Shown piece by piece: positions 45,727 through 56,851 of a stretch of DNA of 64,000 bases. The DNA comes from Paraphaeosphaeria minitans. Its lineage: Eukaryota; Ascomycota; Dothideomycetes; Pleosporales; Didymosphaeriaceae. A program made the position numbers and the translations under genes. The stretch spans positions 1,426,001 through 1,490,000 of the forward strand of contig WJXW01000005.1 of assembly GCA_015832175.1 (NCBI GenBank), written 5' to 3'. Numbering within the stretch: position 1 is the first letter of the stretch; every line of letters starts with the position of its first letter. The notes beneath the pieces were generated by a model. The model saw only the letters and a list, made by a program, of their open reading frames with translations, searched no databases and was not told the DNA's origin.

Positions 45727-46638
45727 ATGTCGCGCGGAAAACCACTTTTCACGGTCCCAATCGGCACAAAGGGCAAGGTCGAGGTCAGCTCGCCCGCTGA
45801 CAAGGTCTATGTCGTCGCATTTGGCTCACCGCCGGACAACCGCCTCGTGACAGACTTCTGCGAGGCCATCGCCCTGGCACTGGATATCCTCGAGACCAAC
45901 TATCCCCATGGCGTGGTCATTACCACTTCGTTAATCGAAAAGTTCTACAGCAATGGCTTGGACTTGGAGCACGCCATGCAGCCAGGATTCTTTGCGAACG
46001 TTTTATACAAGCTATGGCGCCGCATCTTGATGTGAGCGCAATCAGCTTCCCGAATGACAGGCGGGCGCAAATACTAATAGTGGACAGCTACCCGATGCCC
46101 ACTATCGCGCTGATTAACGGTCATGGCTTTGCCGGTGCTCTCATGACAGCCATGATGCACGATTACCGCATCATGAACCCGACCAAAGGTTACCTCTGCA
46201 TGAACGAGGTCGATCTAGGTGTACCATTACGACCACCAATGTCATCCATACTCCGTCAGAAGTGCTCGCCCACTATCTATCGGGCGCTGGTACTTGAGGG
46301 CAGGCGATTCAAGGTGAGTCCCATCTTGGTACTGTGCCAGACTGCACTAATAATGGCGTGAGTCGGTGGACGCACTGAAGGAAAACATCATCGACGGACT
46401 GGGAGGACTTGAGGAGGTGCTCAAGTTCATCGAAGAGCTCAAGCTGACGAGTAAGCCCGACAAAGGAGTGGTCGGCGAACTCAAGAGGGAGATGTGGCGG
46501 GAGACGGTGGACTTCCTGGAGAATGACGGGCGCGAGGCCGAGCTGAGAGACAAGGCGAGCGATAGGCTCGCTGCGGAAGATGCAGAGCGGGAGAAGAGGG
46601 TGGAGGCGTGGTCGGCAAAGGCAAAGTCAAAGTTGTAG
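45727..46638 (+). CDS. Peroxisomal enoyl-CoA hydratase/isomerase family protein (PTS1 SKL)
   Basis: A crotonase-fold protein, probably a delta3,delta2-enoyl-CoA isomerase or hydratase of peroxisomal beta-oxidation. Exons 45727-46031, 46088-46313 and 46363-46638 give 268 residues. The first splice rebuilds LWRRILIYPMPTIALINGHG. The oxyanion-hole regions are visible around GVVITTSLIEKFYSNGLDLE and NGHGFAGALMTAMMHDYRIM, and a candidate catalytic Glu lies in YLCMNEVDLGVPLRPPM. The product ends AWSAKAKSKL; SKL is the canonical type-1 peroxisome import signal. The C-terminal 60 residues are a charged helix. The second intron has an unusual acceptor, GTGAG, but keeps the frame and joins RRFK to SVDALKENIIDGLGG. 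The exact reaction cannot be fixed by sequence alone. Confidence 0.88.
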
Positions 46639-47170
46639 ACTAGACTTGAGAGCCAGTTCTTGTACAACTCTCACAGTGCAACTCCTTGTGCCGCAATGCT
46701 ACCCTAGCGCCATCAGCGGATGCAGGGTCCAGCTCACGCCCTCGGCAATAGGTACCTTATTCGATCTCAGGCCGCTGGACAGAGCGAGTGATGGAATTGA
46801 ATTTTGATGTGATTAAACCAAGTTTCTTTTGCAAAGACAACTCTCAAAATCGATTCGAGCTTACACGCGTCGTTGGGGCAGTGAGATGGACCGTGGGGCG
46901 CATCGCACAGCCACCGGGCGCCATTCCGCATGTTGGGCAGCTGGACCGCGCTTACTGCGAAACGGCCAGCGCTGCACCTCCGACACTTCACCAAACACTC
47001 AAATACCCAGAGACACGCCCGAAGACACGCCCTTCTGATTTACTGCCACCTCGAGACAGCCGCAACCGGACACGCGCATTTGACCAAAAGCACGAGCACG
47101 CGTCTCCCCTCACGCACACACGACTGCCCGCTCCAACCCACCACCCGTACCACCCCCGCGACCACACACC
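46639..47170. other. Intergenic; SEC9 promoter and leader
   Basis: The 3' flank of the crotonase gene, then a C/A-rich leader (many CACC and CCCAC words from 46975 to 47168) running into the SEC9 ATG, as is common before highly expressed fungal genes. The GGTACC word at 46751 is a partial match to the dispersed motif. Confidence 0.45.
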
Positions 47171-48537
47171 ATGGGGCTCTTCAAGAAGAAGAACAAGGAA
47201 GCCGACGCAGGAGCCAATCCCTACGCTGCGCCCGTTAAGAACGACCCGTATGAGGGTGCACCGCCTCCCGCCTACCAAGGACGCAACGACTCGTTCCGTC
47301 AAGAGAAAACACCCGCTGTGACGGGCCAGGGCGCACAGTTCGGAGGCCGTGGCTACCAGAGCACTGGCAGCTACGGTGCCTCTGGCGGCTACGGCGGCAA
47401 CCAGTACGGCGGAGGTGCCTATCAGGGTGCTTCTCGCCGTACTGGTGGTTATGGTGGCCTGGGCACCTCGGACCCAAACCTCGACGAAGACCGCTCTGCT
47501 CTGTTTGGAGGTGCAGCCCAGAGACAACAGAAGGCACCACAGCAGCAGCAGCCACCCCAGCAGGATGGCGGCTATGGACAGGCAGGAGACAGCTCCTACG
47601 GCCCGTCGGGCGTTTCTGGTGGTGGATACGGAGCACCGGGGGGCTATGGCAGCGGCCCGGCATATGACGATCGCCAATTGACTGCAGAGGAACAAGAAGA
47701 AGAGGACGTCATGGCCACCAAGAACGAAATCAAGTTCATGAAGCAGCAGGATGTCTCGAGCACGCGCAATGCGCTGAGGCTCGCCCAACAGGCCGAGGAG
47801 ACTGGTCGCGATACTCTTGCCCGCCTCGGAGCACAAGGAGGTACGTTGCGTCCTTTCCCAGCTGTAGCGATAGTCGCCTGACGGTTGGTTTTAGAGAGGA
47901 TCCACAACACGGAACGCAACTTGGATGCATCATCCTCGCAGAACCGGATTGCAGAGGAGAAGGCACGTGAGCTGAGAACGCTTAACCGCAGCATGTTCGC
48001 GGTGCACGTGTCCAATCCATTCACCAGCAGTTCACGTCGCGAAGAGAGGGACCGCAAGATCATGGAAACCCACCAGGTAAGCTGGTTGCTGAGTGAATGC
48101 GTGCATGCACATGGAAGCTGACCATGGCAGACGGAGCGGGCTCAGAGGGACGCCACTCGTGCGGCCGCATGGCAGAGTTCGGCCAGGCAAGACGAGTTCA
48201 GGAGAGGTGTGCAGGGCGCTGCAAACACAGGTGGCAAATCGACGCTGGCCGACCGCGCAAAGTACCAGTTCGAGGCTGATAGTGAGGATGACGAAATGGG
48301 TAAGTGGTGGTGCTTTCTCGTGCAACGAACATGGCATGCTTAGACTAGACAGAAAACGAGATCGACAACAACCTGGACCAGCTCCACGGAGCGGCGAAGC
48401 GGTTGAATGCTCTTGGTAGAGCCATGGGCCAAGAGGTTGACACTCAGAACAAGCACATCGATCGCATCACGCAAAAGACGGACAAGGTGGACGACCAGAT
48501 CGCCATGAACAGGGCCCGTCTGGACCGCATCCGCTAG
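47171..48537 (+). CDS. SEC9: SNAP-25-type t-SNARE Sec9
   Basis: A plasma-membrane Qbc-SNARE that pairs with a syntaxin (Sso) and a synaptobrevin (Snc) to drive exocytosis. Exons 47171-47840, 47895-48076, 48131-48299 and 48353-48537 give 401 residues. The N-terminal 150 residues are Gly/Tyr/Gln-rich and low in complexity, including a short polyGln run. The first SNARE helix starts near NEIKFMKQQDVSSTRNALRL and continues across the first intron as ERIHNTERNLDASSSQNRIA. It is followed by the conserved LRTLNRSMFAVHVSNPF. The second helix is ENEIDNNLDQLHGAAKRLNA through HIDRITQKTDKVDDQIAMNR, ending RLDRIR. As in yeast Sec9 there is no cysteine palmitoylation cluster between the helices. Confidence 0.95.
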
Positions 48538-49231
48538 CAGGCGTGAGCACCATGCTCGGTATTTTGGAAGAAAGCCTAGAGGGTTTAGCTGGGGTGTTTC
48601 CCTTGCAATGTCGATAAATTTGGTCTGGCGTTGGATGGAATCCACATGCACCACGATGCTCGTGGATTGGGGTACCTGGATGGTCTGTCCTTTGTATATT
48701 GAAAACCAAATTGCTCTGGCCTATGAGCAGACGAACGTAGCACCTTCTCGATAAAGCATGCAAGACCACGACTGTGAGTAAGATGATGCGCATCTGTCCG
48801 TGTAGAGCATTGCGCGTGGACATTTGGTGCAGCATGCATTGTTGGAATGGTGCGCGGCTGGCTAAGTCAGGTGGCTAGGGCTAGGACTAACTAGACTAGT
48901 CTAGGGGCTGGAAAGGACGGGACTACGGGTCCTAGGTACACAGCAATGCGGGGCCCCAGATACCTAGGTAGATACCTACCGTACGTACCTGTCTAGCTCA
49001 CAAGGGCCCAAAGTGCTCTCTCCAGCTCTCTCCAGCTCTCTCCAGCTCTCTTCAGCTCTCTCCAGCTCTCTCCAGCTCTCTCCAGCTCTCTCCAGCTCTC
49101 TCCAGCTCTCTCCAGCTCTCTCCAGCTCTCTCCAGCTCCTCCAGCTCTCTCCAGCTCCCTCCAGCTCCTCCAGCTCCTCCAGCTCCGGCTCCAGACGCAC
49201 AGCAACCTTGTAACACTCTCACACTTTCATC
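48538..49231. other. Intergenic; AMS1 promoter with a decamer array
   Basis: The left half is the SEC9 3' flank. At 48930-48995 there are dense CCTAGGTA/GGTAGATACCTACCG words related to the dispersed motif. The 10-base array at 49016-49190 then runs nearly to the ATG of the mannosidase gene. Confidence 0.5.
49016..49190. repeat. Decamer CTCTCCAGCT tandem array
   Basis: About 17 units of CTCTCCAGCT, with one CTCTTCAGCT variant and shortened units on the right. The array is pyrimidine-rich on the coding strand of the downstream gene and ends about 40 bases before its start codon, so it is probably in the 5' leader or core promoter. The open frames it creates (Glu-Leu-Glu-Arg-Ala or Leu-Ser-Pro-Ala-Leu repeats) are artefacts. 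Confidence 0.92.
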
Positions 49232-52200
49232 ATGGGCGGCGAAAAGCGCGTCATCCCCGTGTCTTCCCACTACCCAACGCTCGCGGCTGGTCCCGTGGGC
49301 AAGCACATCGACCGCATCTATCGCGACCGTCTGGCCCAGTTCACCGATGGCGGGCAGTACTACGGCCAGGGCCTGTTGCCGTACGTCGCAGCTGCTTCCA
49401 ACCTCGACGTCCCTTCTCACTGACGCGATGCAGCAAGATAGTGTATGCGAAAGTTGGCGCGAACCCGGGCCCGTTCAAGCTGTCCGTCTACTCTCCGCCC
49501 AACCTCGCGCGCCCGACCTTCAAGGATGCCGTCTCGCACGATTTCAAGCCAATCGTTCCCGGCCATTGGTTCGGCCCCGGCTGGTCCACGCACTGGGTCA
49601 AGATCCAGCTCACCGTTCCCAAGGAATTTTTGGAGTACGAGCACCTCGAGTTCAAATGGGACGCCGACTGCGAGGGCATGATATGGACCGAACACGGTGA
49701 CGTCGTCCACGGCCTGACCGGTGGCGGCGAGCGCACGGAATGGATCCTCCCCAAGGCATTCAGGGATGGCAACGAGCATACCTTCTACGTCGAGGTCGCC
49801 TGCAACGGCATGTTCGGCAACGGCAACGGCGGCTCCATCCAGCCACCGGACCCGAATAGGTCCTTCCGCCTGCATGTAGTCGAGATCCAAGCCATCAACT
49901 TGGAAGCGCGAGCTCTGCGCTACGACTTCTGGGAGCTCGGAGATGCAGCGAGGGAGTTCCCGGAGGACTCGGTCGAGAAGCACGAGGCGCAGCACGTCTG
50001 CGACCGCATCATCAACGCTTTCATTGCCGGCCGTGGAAGCCAGGAGAGCATTCTTGAAGGTCGCAACATCGCGCGCGAGTACCTTGGCGATGTCGACTCG
50101 CACAAAGTCTACGAGACCGACAATGAGGCTATTGTCACCGGCGTCGGCTACTGCCACATTGATACGTGCTGGCTTTGGCCGTTCGCCGAGACCAAGCGTA
50201 AAGTCGCCCGCTCCTGGTCGAACCAATGCGACCTCATTGATCGATACCCCGAGCTGCGCTTCGTCTGTTCACAGGCTCAGCAGTACAAGTGGCTAGAGCA
50301 GCTATACCCGTCGACTTTCGACCGCGTTAAGAAGAAGGTCAAGGAGGGCTCCTTCCAGCCCATTGGAGGGAGCTGGGTGGAGCATGACACCAACCTGCCT
50401 GGTGGAGAGTCTTTAATCAGGCAGTTCCTTTACGGACAACGGTACTTCGAGAGTCGTTTCGGACAGCGGTGCAAGACCTTCTGGCTCCCAGATACGTTCG
50501 GTTATTCTACGCAGCTTCCTCAGATCTGTCGCATTTCTGGGATGACGCGGTTCTTGACGCAGAAGCTCAGTTGGAACAACATCAACAACTTCCCGCACAC
50601 CACATTCAACTGGGTAGCCCTTGATAATAGCCAGGTCCTTTGTCACATGCCGCCTTGCGAGACTTACACTGCTGAAGCACACTTTGGCGACGTCAAGAGG
50701 AGTGTCACACAGCACAAGTCTCTTGACCGGGACACCACTTCGCTGCTCGTTTTTGGCAAGGGAGATGGAGGAGGAGGTCCCACCTGGGAAATGCTCGAAA
50801 GACTTCGGCGATGCCGCGGAATGAGTGACAACAAGGGTGGCCGCTTGCCTCGCGTGAAACTTGGCGACTCTGCTGATGATTGGTTCGACAAGCTCGAGAA
50901 AAAGGTCGAGAAAGGCCATGAACTCGTAACTTGGTATGGCGAGCTTTATTTTGAGCTACATCGCGGAACATACACTACGCAAGCGAACAACAAGCGCAAC
51001 AACCGAAAGTCTGAGATCATGCTAAGAGATATCGAATATCTGGCAACGCTTGCTACTGTCAAAAATTCATTCGGCAAGAAGAGCTCGTACAGGTATCCAA
51101 AGAAGGACCTAGATGATATATGGGAAGGCGTCCTATTGTGCCAGTTCCATGATTGTTTGCCCGGCAGCTCGATCGAAATGTGCTACCGTGATTCGGATGA
51201 AGTAAGTGTCGCGCTATCTACGTGTGATCCAGCCATGCTAACGCGACTCAGATCTATGCCGAAGTGTTTTCCAAAGGCGAGAAATTACTTTCGGATGCAC
51301 TATCTGAACTTGGCTTCGACCAGGATGTTAAACACGACAGCGACCTGTTTGCATTAAACACTCTTCCATGGGCAAGGACAGAACTGGTGACGCTCCCGCC
51401 CGTGGCTGGTCTTCCTACGTATGGTCTCGCCCATGGGGACAGCATGAGTGCCTTGGAAATTCGTCCTCTTGCCTCGCCACACTCCGCTGTCACTTCATCG
51501 GTCAAGGAGATCCGACCAAATGTCTTTGAGCTTCGCAACTCCCAATTCGTGGTTGAGGTGTCCAACGGCGCCATCACGTCGCTTTACGATATCAAGGCTG
51601 ATCGCGAAATGGTTCCAAAGGGCGGAAGAGCGGCTCAGCTCGTGTTGTTCGACGACAAGCCGCTGTATTGGCAAGCCTGGGACGTGGAAGTCTACCATCT
51701 CGATTCGCGACAAGAGCTGCCCCCGTCAAAGGTTGTCATCTCAGAAAACGGTCCTCACCGTGTGTCGCTGAACGTAGAGACTAAGATATCGGACAAGTCG
51801 TGGGTCAAGACCACTATCTCTCTACCTGCAGCGATCGGCGACGCCCCAACAAGTGTAGAAATCGATGCAGAAATCGAATGGCAGGAAACAATGAAATTCC
51901 TCAAGGTGGAGTTCCCAGTCGACATCGTTAATACGGAAGCCAGTTACGAGACGCAGTTCGGCATCGTCCGCCGTCCAACTCACTATAATACAACCTGGGA
52001 CATGGCCAAGTTCGAAGTTTGCGTCCACAAGTGGGCCGATCTGTCGGAAGCCACGTACGGTGTCTCCATCCTGAACGATTCGAAATTCGGTTTCGCGACC
52101 GCAGGAAACGTCATGAGGCTGTCACTCCTCAGGGCACCCAAGGCCCCAGATGCGCACGCCGACATGGGTCGCCATCGCACCCGCTACGCTATCTTCCCGC

Positions 52201-52625
52201 ACGCCGGACCCCTCAACGAAGTAACCGTCCGCAAGGCCTTCGAGTTCAACAACCCACTTCGCATCGTAGGCCGCAAGGCCAGCTCCGACCACTCCCTTTT
52301 GGATTCTTTCCAGATCCACGGCGCGCCGAACCTCGTCCTCGACACCATCAAACGTGGCGAAGACGACGAGGACGTTTCGCGCGGTGAGCTGCCCGTGAAG
52401 AAAGGACAGTCCATCATCGTGCGCATTTACGACGCGTTGGGCGGAAAGAGCAAAGCCGTGCTCACTTGGGGCAGCTTGCACGTCAAGAAGGTGGTCAAGG
52501 TCAATGCGCTCGAAGACGATATAGAGGGCGAGAGGGATATTATTATGACTGAGGTGGCTGGGAAGAAGGGCGCGAAGATTGAGATCAGAGCGTTCGAGGT
52601 TGCTACGTTCAAGCTCGTTTTGTAA
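49232..52625 (+). CDS. AMS1: Alpha-mannosidase, glycoside hydrolase family 38 (vacuolar type)
   Basis: Removes alpha-linked mannose from free oligosaccharides and glycoproteins; the yeast homologue Ams1 reaches the vacuole by the Cvt route without a signal peptide, and none is seen here. Exons 49232-49380, 49434-51201 and 51252-52625 give 1096 residues. The Ams1-like N-terminal domain is followed by the GH38 catalytic domain. This has the zinc-site motif GVGYCHIDTCWLWP at about residues 286-299, GGSWVEHDTNLPGGESLIRQ, the nucleophile-region motif FWLPDTFGYSTQLPQI (Asp near 403), and the later zinc ligand region CQFHDCLPGSSIEMCY. The C-terminal beta-sandwich domains contain SNGAITSLYDIKADREMV, RRPTHYNTTWDMAKFEVCVH and the end EIRAFEVATFKLVL. 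Length matches fungal Ams1. Confidence 0.96.
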
Positions 52626-52755
52626 AGACATGCATGAGTTGTTTGCATTAGACGTTAGTTGTTGAGCATTTCATGACATTATGTATCCATCCTGTGCTTC
52701 TCAGAGTCACTTCATTGAGCAGCCCACTACTCTTTCCGTGTCGCAGATGAAAAAC

Positions 52756-54110
52756 TCACAAAGGTCTTCTCCATTTCATGTTCTTTGCCCTTTTCCACTC
52801 TGATTCGAGCTGTTCGAATGAAGGCCTCGATTTGCGCATCATCTTAGTTGGCGCTGGAGCTCCTACTGGCGCCTTTACTGGGACCTCCGGCACGTTTGAC
52901 AGGAGCCTTGCCTTTGCCCTTGCTGTTGCTGCGCCTTCTACCAGGACCCTTACTCTTACTCTTTCCATTCTTGCCTTTGTTCCAGGTCCCGTGCATTAGC
53001 TTGAGTATTTGTCCATGTCTGTCGATGTTCTGTCATCCGGGATCCTGAAACGCTCGTCCATATATTCCATCCATAATTTGCCCAAATTTTGCTTTACCTA
53101 AGCGGCACCACCTGGCCTAGGATGATTGAGTAAAACTTCATCGATCCTTCTAATCACCTGACCCATCTCTTTCACTCTCTAGCGAATGACCTGGCACCTT
53201 TTCAGCTCCTCATGTACTTCCGTGGCCCCATTAGAGCTCTTAAATACAGGTAAAATAACCTATTTTGTCCAGACTCTTGGATTTGTTCGTTCGTGTCGTG
53301 CTTTTGCTTGCGATCTTAACGGGCAGGTTGTTATCTCCGAATACCCCAGCTTTCATGTTACCGTACTTGTAAGCCCACATCTGCAAAGTACTAGATTGAC
53401 ACTATCTCAATTGGTCCATAGAGCACTTGACAGTGCATTCCACTTGTTGAGTCTTCTAGGTAGATGCGCTGTTGTCGGAAGGCGAGACTTGTGCAAGCTC
53501 CAAGCTTTGTGTATCCCGAAGTATCGTGCTGGTGGACTCTGTTTCGAAAGAGTCGGTGTCGATCGGACAACTGAATTGCGACTGGATGTCTTCAGGGTCT
53601 ATGAAACTTACTTACCATTCTGACCACATCATTTCTGTTCAGATAGGTCAAAGCATTTAGTCTGACGCTGGACTTAGAAAAGCCTCTGGCGTGCCTCATA
53701 GGTTTAGTAACATCTGAACGAGAGATCGCGCTCTTGTGACGAGCTCGCTTCTCAAGAGTTGAGCCATCCCGTCCAGTTTCTGGGGAAGTTCGTCTGACAA
53801 GACTGGCTTCTTTGCGTTATTTTTGGTGACGCTGCTTGCATATCTTAGTTAGCACAGACCTAGCGGAAGCTGAGGCTTTCGTATACTTTGCAGCCGCTCT
53901 ATGCGACCTTGCGGGTTTCTTTAGGTACCCATTTGATTTCGGACGCCTCTCTCCTCGCTTTGGGTTTTATATTGAGTGATTTAGTCGTTGGGGTGGTCTT
54001 CGGCTTGGTTTTTGACTTCTTGGGCCTGCTAGTCTGTGGTCTGGGACGCCGGCGCCTTCCCACCCCTCTACCTCGAGCTAACAGGTCAGGATGATTGTCT
54101 TAAAAAGGTT
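52756..54110 (-). pseudogene. Decayed minus-strand gene or transposon relic
   Basis: Coding-like stretches on the minus strand are interrupted by stops and frame changes. In order they include RSQKPSRRPPQRLNHSI followed by a stop, a basic region with RRTSPETGRDGSTLEKRARH and RLNALTYLNRNDVVRM, then IQSQFSCPIDTDSFETESTS and TQSLELAQVSPSDNSAST before a stop, and finally a Gly/Lys-rich end MHGTWNKGKNGKSKSKGPGR and SNSKGKGKAPVKRAGGPS. The Lys-rich end and the layout resemble the tail of a fungal transposase, but no catalytic motif remains and the class cannot be named. It may equally be an old host gene. Confidence 0.3.
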
Positions 54111-55750
54111 CGAAACCGCATTGTGATAGTAAGCTTCATAATTAGCGTTACTTCGCCTTTCCACAATCCCTCCAATACATCCTTGTCTGCTGAAACAATC
54201 GGAGACAATCTCGTGTAATGCCGCTTCGCACGAGGTCTTGGAACATTCAACCACGTCGCCCATTGAGATATTTATAGCAACAGAAACGTCCCTAATAGTA
54301 AGCCATTCATTCTTAGTAATATCGAGAGCGACTCTAAATATTGTTGGAATGTGATTTCTAACTTCAGCTTGAAATTCGGTTCGTTCGTCGACAGATCACA
54401 TTGTCAAGGAAATCTAATGGGTGCAGTGAGGCTCCTAGCTCCAGTCAGAACGAAAGTCCTTAGAGCTGCGCAAGGACAAGTAAGCCAGTTGCTTGCACGA
54501 AGAGACGGTTATCGGTCGAATCATTGAACAAGACGGAGTGATAGGCAGTGACCCTTGGGTGGCGGTGAACAAGAGCAACCAGGATATATGAAATTAAGGA
54601 AGCAGCCGAGCGTTAGCTAGAATTGATTCACTCGCCACATTAATGTTCTTCTCATAGTAACAATGTCTGATAGGAAGTAGTTCCAGTGTTGCCAATACAT
54701 GCAAAAAGTTCGAGCGATGTATGCACCGAGTTCAGTACCGTCTCTATCGGTAATGTGGCAAATATCGCAAGTGGAAAAAGTTAGGAAGCTAGACTACCGT
54801 TCTTAGGTATCACTCGTGATGACCCGTGTCTTCATTCACCATAACCTCAGGGATCTTGGGTCCTTAGCCTCCTTAATATTATGACACTGTCCATACTTAC
54901 ACCACTTAGAACTAACAATCTCCTTTGCCTAGACTCCTCAATTAAGCTTTAGGGGTGTTTAGGTCTTGGTTACAAAATTTGTCCAAATCTGGCTGGACTG
55001 TCTCAATTTTCGGACTTCTATACTAAACTTCGGGGAACTGTGTTGATTTCTATAAAGTGTACAATATAACTATGTGGCCACATTAATGCGTGGGCTCAAT
55101 TCGCGAGAACGTGCATGTAGACTTTCATGGCCCGACCTCAGGAGCATCCCCGTCCAACGGGGTAATAATCGTAAGCAACATCTGGATATAGGTCTCTGTA
55201 TTTCGACTCAAAACATCAATATCGAGGACTGATTATTGAAGACTTTTCTTCGTTCCGAGAAGGCCCATTGCGACTCGTGTAAGCTTTCCAGATTAGATTT
55301 CCTTAGATTCCTGTTCACAGGACTGTCGCTTTGGCAAGCCGCAACCTCCTTGCAATAGCAGCATTAAACCAAGCCAGATTAATCAATGGACGGACATTGT
55401 AGCACAGTACTGCACCTTGTTTTAAGAACAGCGTTGTACCCTTGCATGCCTTTGCGGCGTAGAAAAGGCGCTTAGGTGGGCACACAAACAACGGCTCCGC
55501 ACTATCTGTAATTAAGTACTATGGCGTGCAGGCGCATGTGCAAAAGAGAACTCTCTCACACGTACGCGATAGATGATCTATATACCATGGACCCTTGTTT
55601 CCACAAGTACCTACTACCTAATCCTTTCCTTGTACAGAAATTGCACAGGCCTGTCTACCTTGCACTAGGAGTGTCTTGCCCTTTAGCTAAGAACTTTACC
55701 TAACTCGCAGACCCTAGAAGTCCATGACAGGATAGAAACATCTGGCAACT

Positions 55751-56023
55751 ATGGACACTTTACCGCTGGAGCTGATTGTAAGGATCAGTAGCTGTCTTGG
55801 TGAACGGACCTTAAGGCTACCTACACTTCTACTCTCTCGCAAATTCCTCCACGCTGCTAAGCGTTACTCGGGCGCATTCTGTGATGCGAGGCTTGCTTCA
55901 CGACAGAAAAATTCCTCGCGGTGTACCATAGCCATCGTTTCATGTATCTGCACAATATACTCTTCGATACGTAGGTTCCCGGTATATAAACTGGGACGAA
56001 ACCAAAGACCGACGCAGCCATAA
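55751..56023 (+). pseudogene. Truncated F-box-like fragment
   Basis: The frame opens MDTLPLELIVRISSCLGERT and continues RLPTLLLSRKFLHAAKRYSG, which fits the start of a fungal F-box domain (LPxELxxxIxxxL, then a leucine-rich helix ending SRKFLHAA). After about 45 residues the resemblance ends and the frame stops at 90 codons in AT-rich sequence. It is probably a remnant of an F-box gene rather than a working adaptor. Confidence 0.4.
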
Positions 56024-56851
56024 TAAATTCAAAATCTGCTTATACTAATATTGTACAGAATAGGCATGTTCTGTACGAAAAAATGTTATCTACGTAACGA
56101 AAATACAATTCAAATTCATATTTTAATCACTTAACATGAATGAATATACTATACCTATCAAATTCCATCTTCTAGCATTGTACAGAATACTGTTTTATAT
56201 GACTTTAAATAAGGCAGTACTACTAAATATATTTATATGAGAAGTGATAAATGCCCTGAAAACATGCCTTTTTGGCCTTTTACTAGTAAAAGCTGCGCGA
56301 TTTTCTGCGTGTGAGCACCAATTGCCAAGCCACGGTAGCAGTTCCATGGGGCGAGTACCGGTAGGTATCGCATCTACCATCGCGATCTAGACCTAGACCC
56401 ACCTACGGCCCACCTACGGCCCACCATATGCACAAAAGTCCAGCAAAAAAACATACAACAGCAGGGATTCGCCGATTCTCACGAACTCGACTACTGATCC
56501 GCCGGTACACTGCTTATATATGGCTGAGCGGACGGGAAGCCTAGTTCTCAGTGTCCTATGGTAGTATGTGAAAGCTTTGGAGAGTTGTTATATATACACA
56601 CGGCAAGTATAGATATTTTCTCACCCCCACAAAGCCGCTATCGTGGTTGTAGACAAAAAAATAGTACGCCCTGGGTCTAGCATGTTGCGGAATGAGCTCC
56701 AAACAATGAGCAGGGGGTATCATGTGTGCAGAAACATAACGGTCAAAATGCAAGAGAATCGTCGCCTTGGCCCCGCCTCAATCCGACGACCTGCTGAGGC
56801 TATCGTCTTTCGTTGCCTTCCCGGACCTCTTCTCCCAAGTTGCGGTCTCCT

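Larger units (their letters stand above)
52626..56851. other. AT-rich gene-poor zone with decayed coding relics
   Basis: Base composition falls well below that of the neighbouring genes, most clearly at 54.3-56.25 kb and especially 56030-56240. Open frames are short and broken. Two relics are listed separately. Many TA-rich words and few long frames are what repeat-induced point mutation or plain decay of a mobile element would leave, but I found no terminal repeats or target duplication. Confidence 0.5.

Noticed and set aside
46988..47836. 282-codon minus-strand frame
   Set aside because: Antisense shadow of SEC9 exon 1, caused by its Gly/Gln-rich composition.
48976..49420. Open frames of Glu-Arg-Ala-Gly-Glu-Ser-Trp or Leu-Ser-Pro-Ala repeats
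   Set aside because: Products of the CTCTCCAGCT array in the AMS1 upstream region.
49417..50226. 269-codon minus-strand frame
   Set aside because: Antisense to the conserved catalytic exon of the alpha-mannosidase.
53186..53623. 145-codon plus-strand frame in the AT-rich zone
   Set aside because: No motif, no splice partner, and it overlaps the decayed minus-strand relic.
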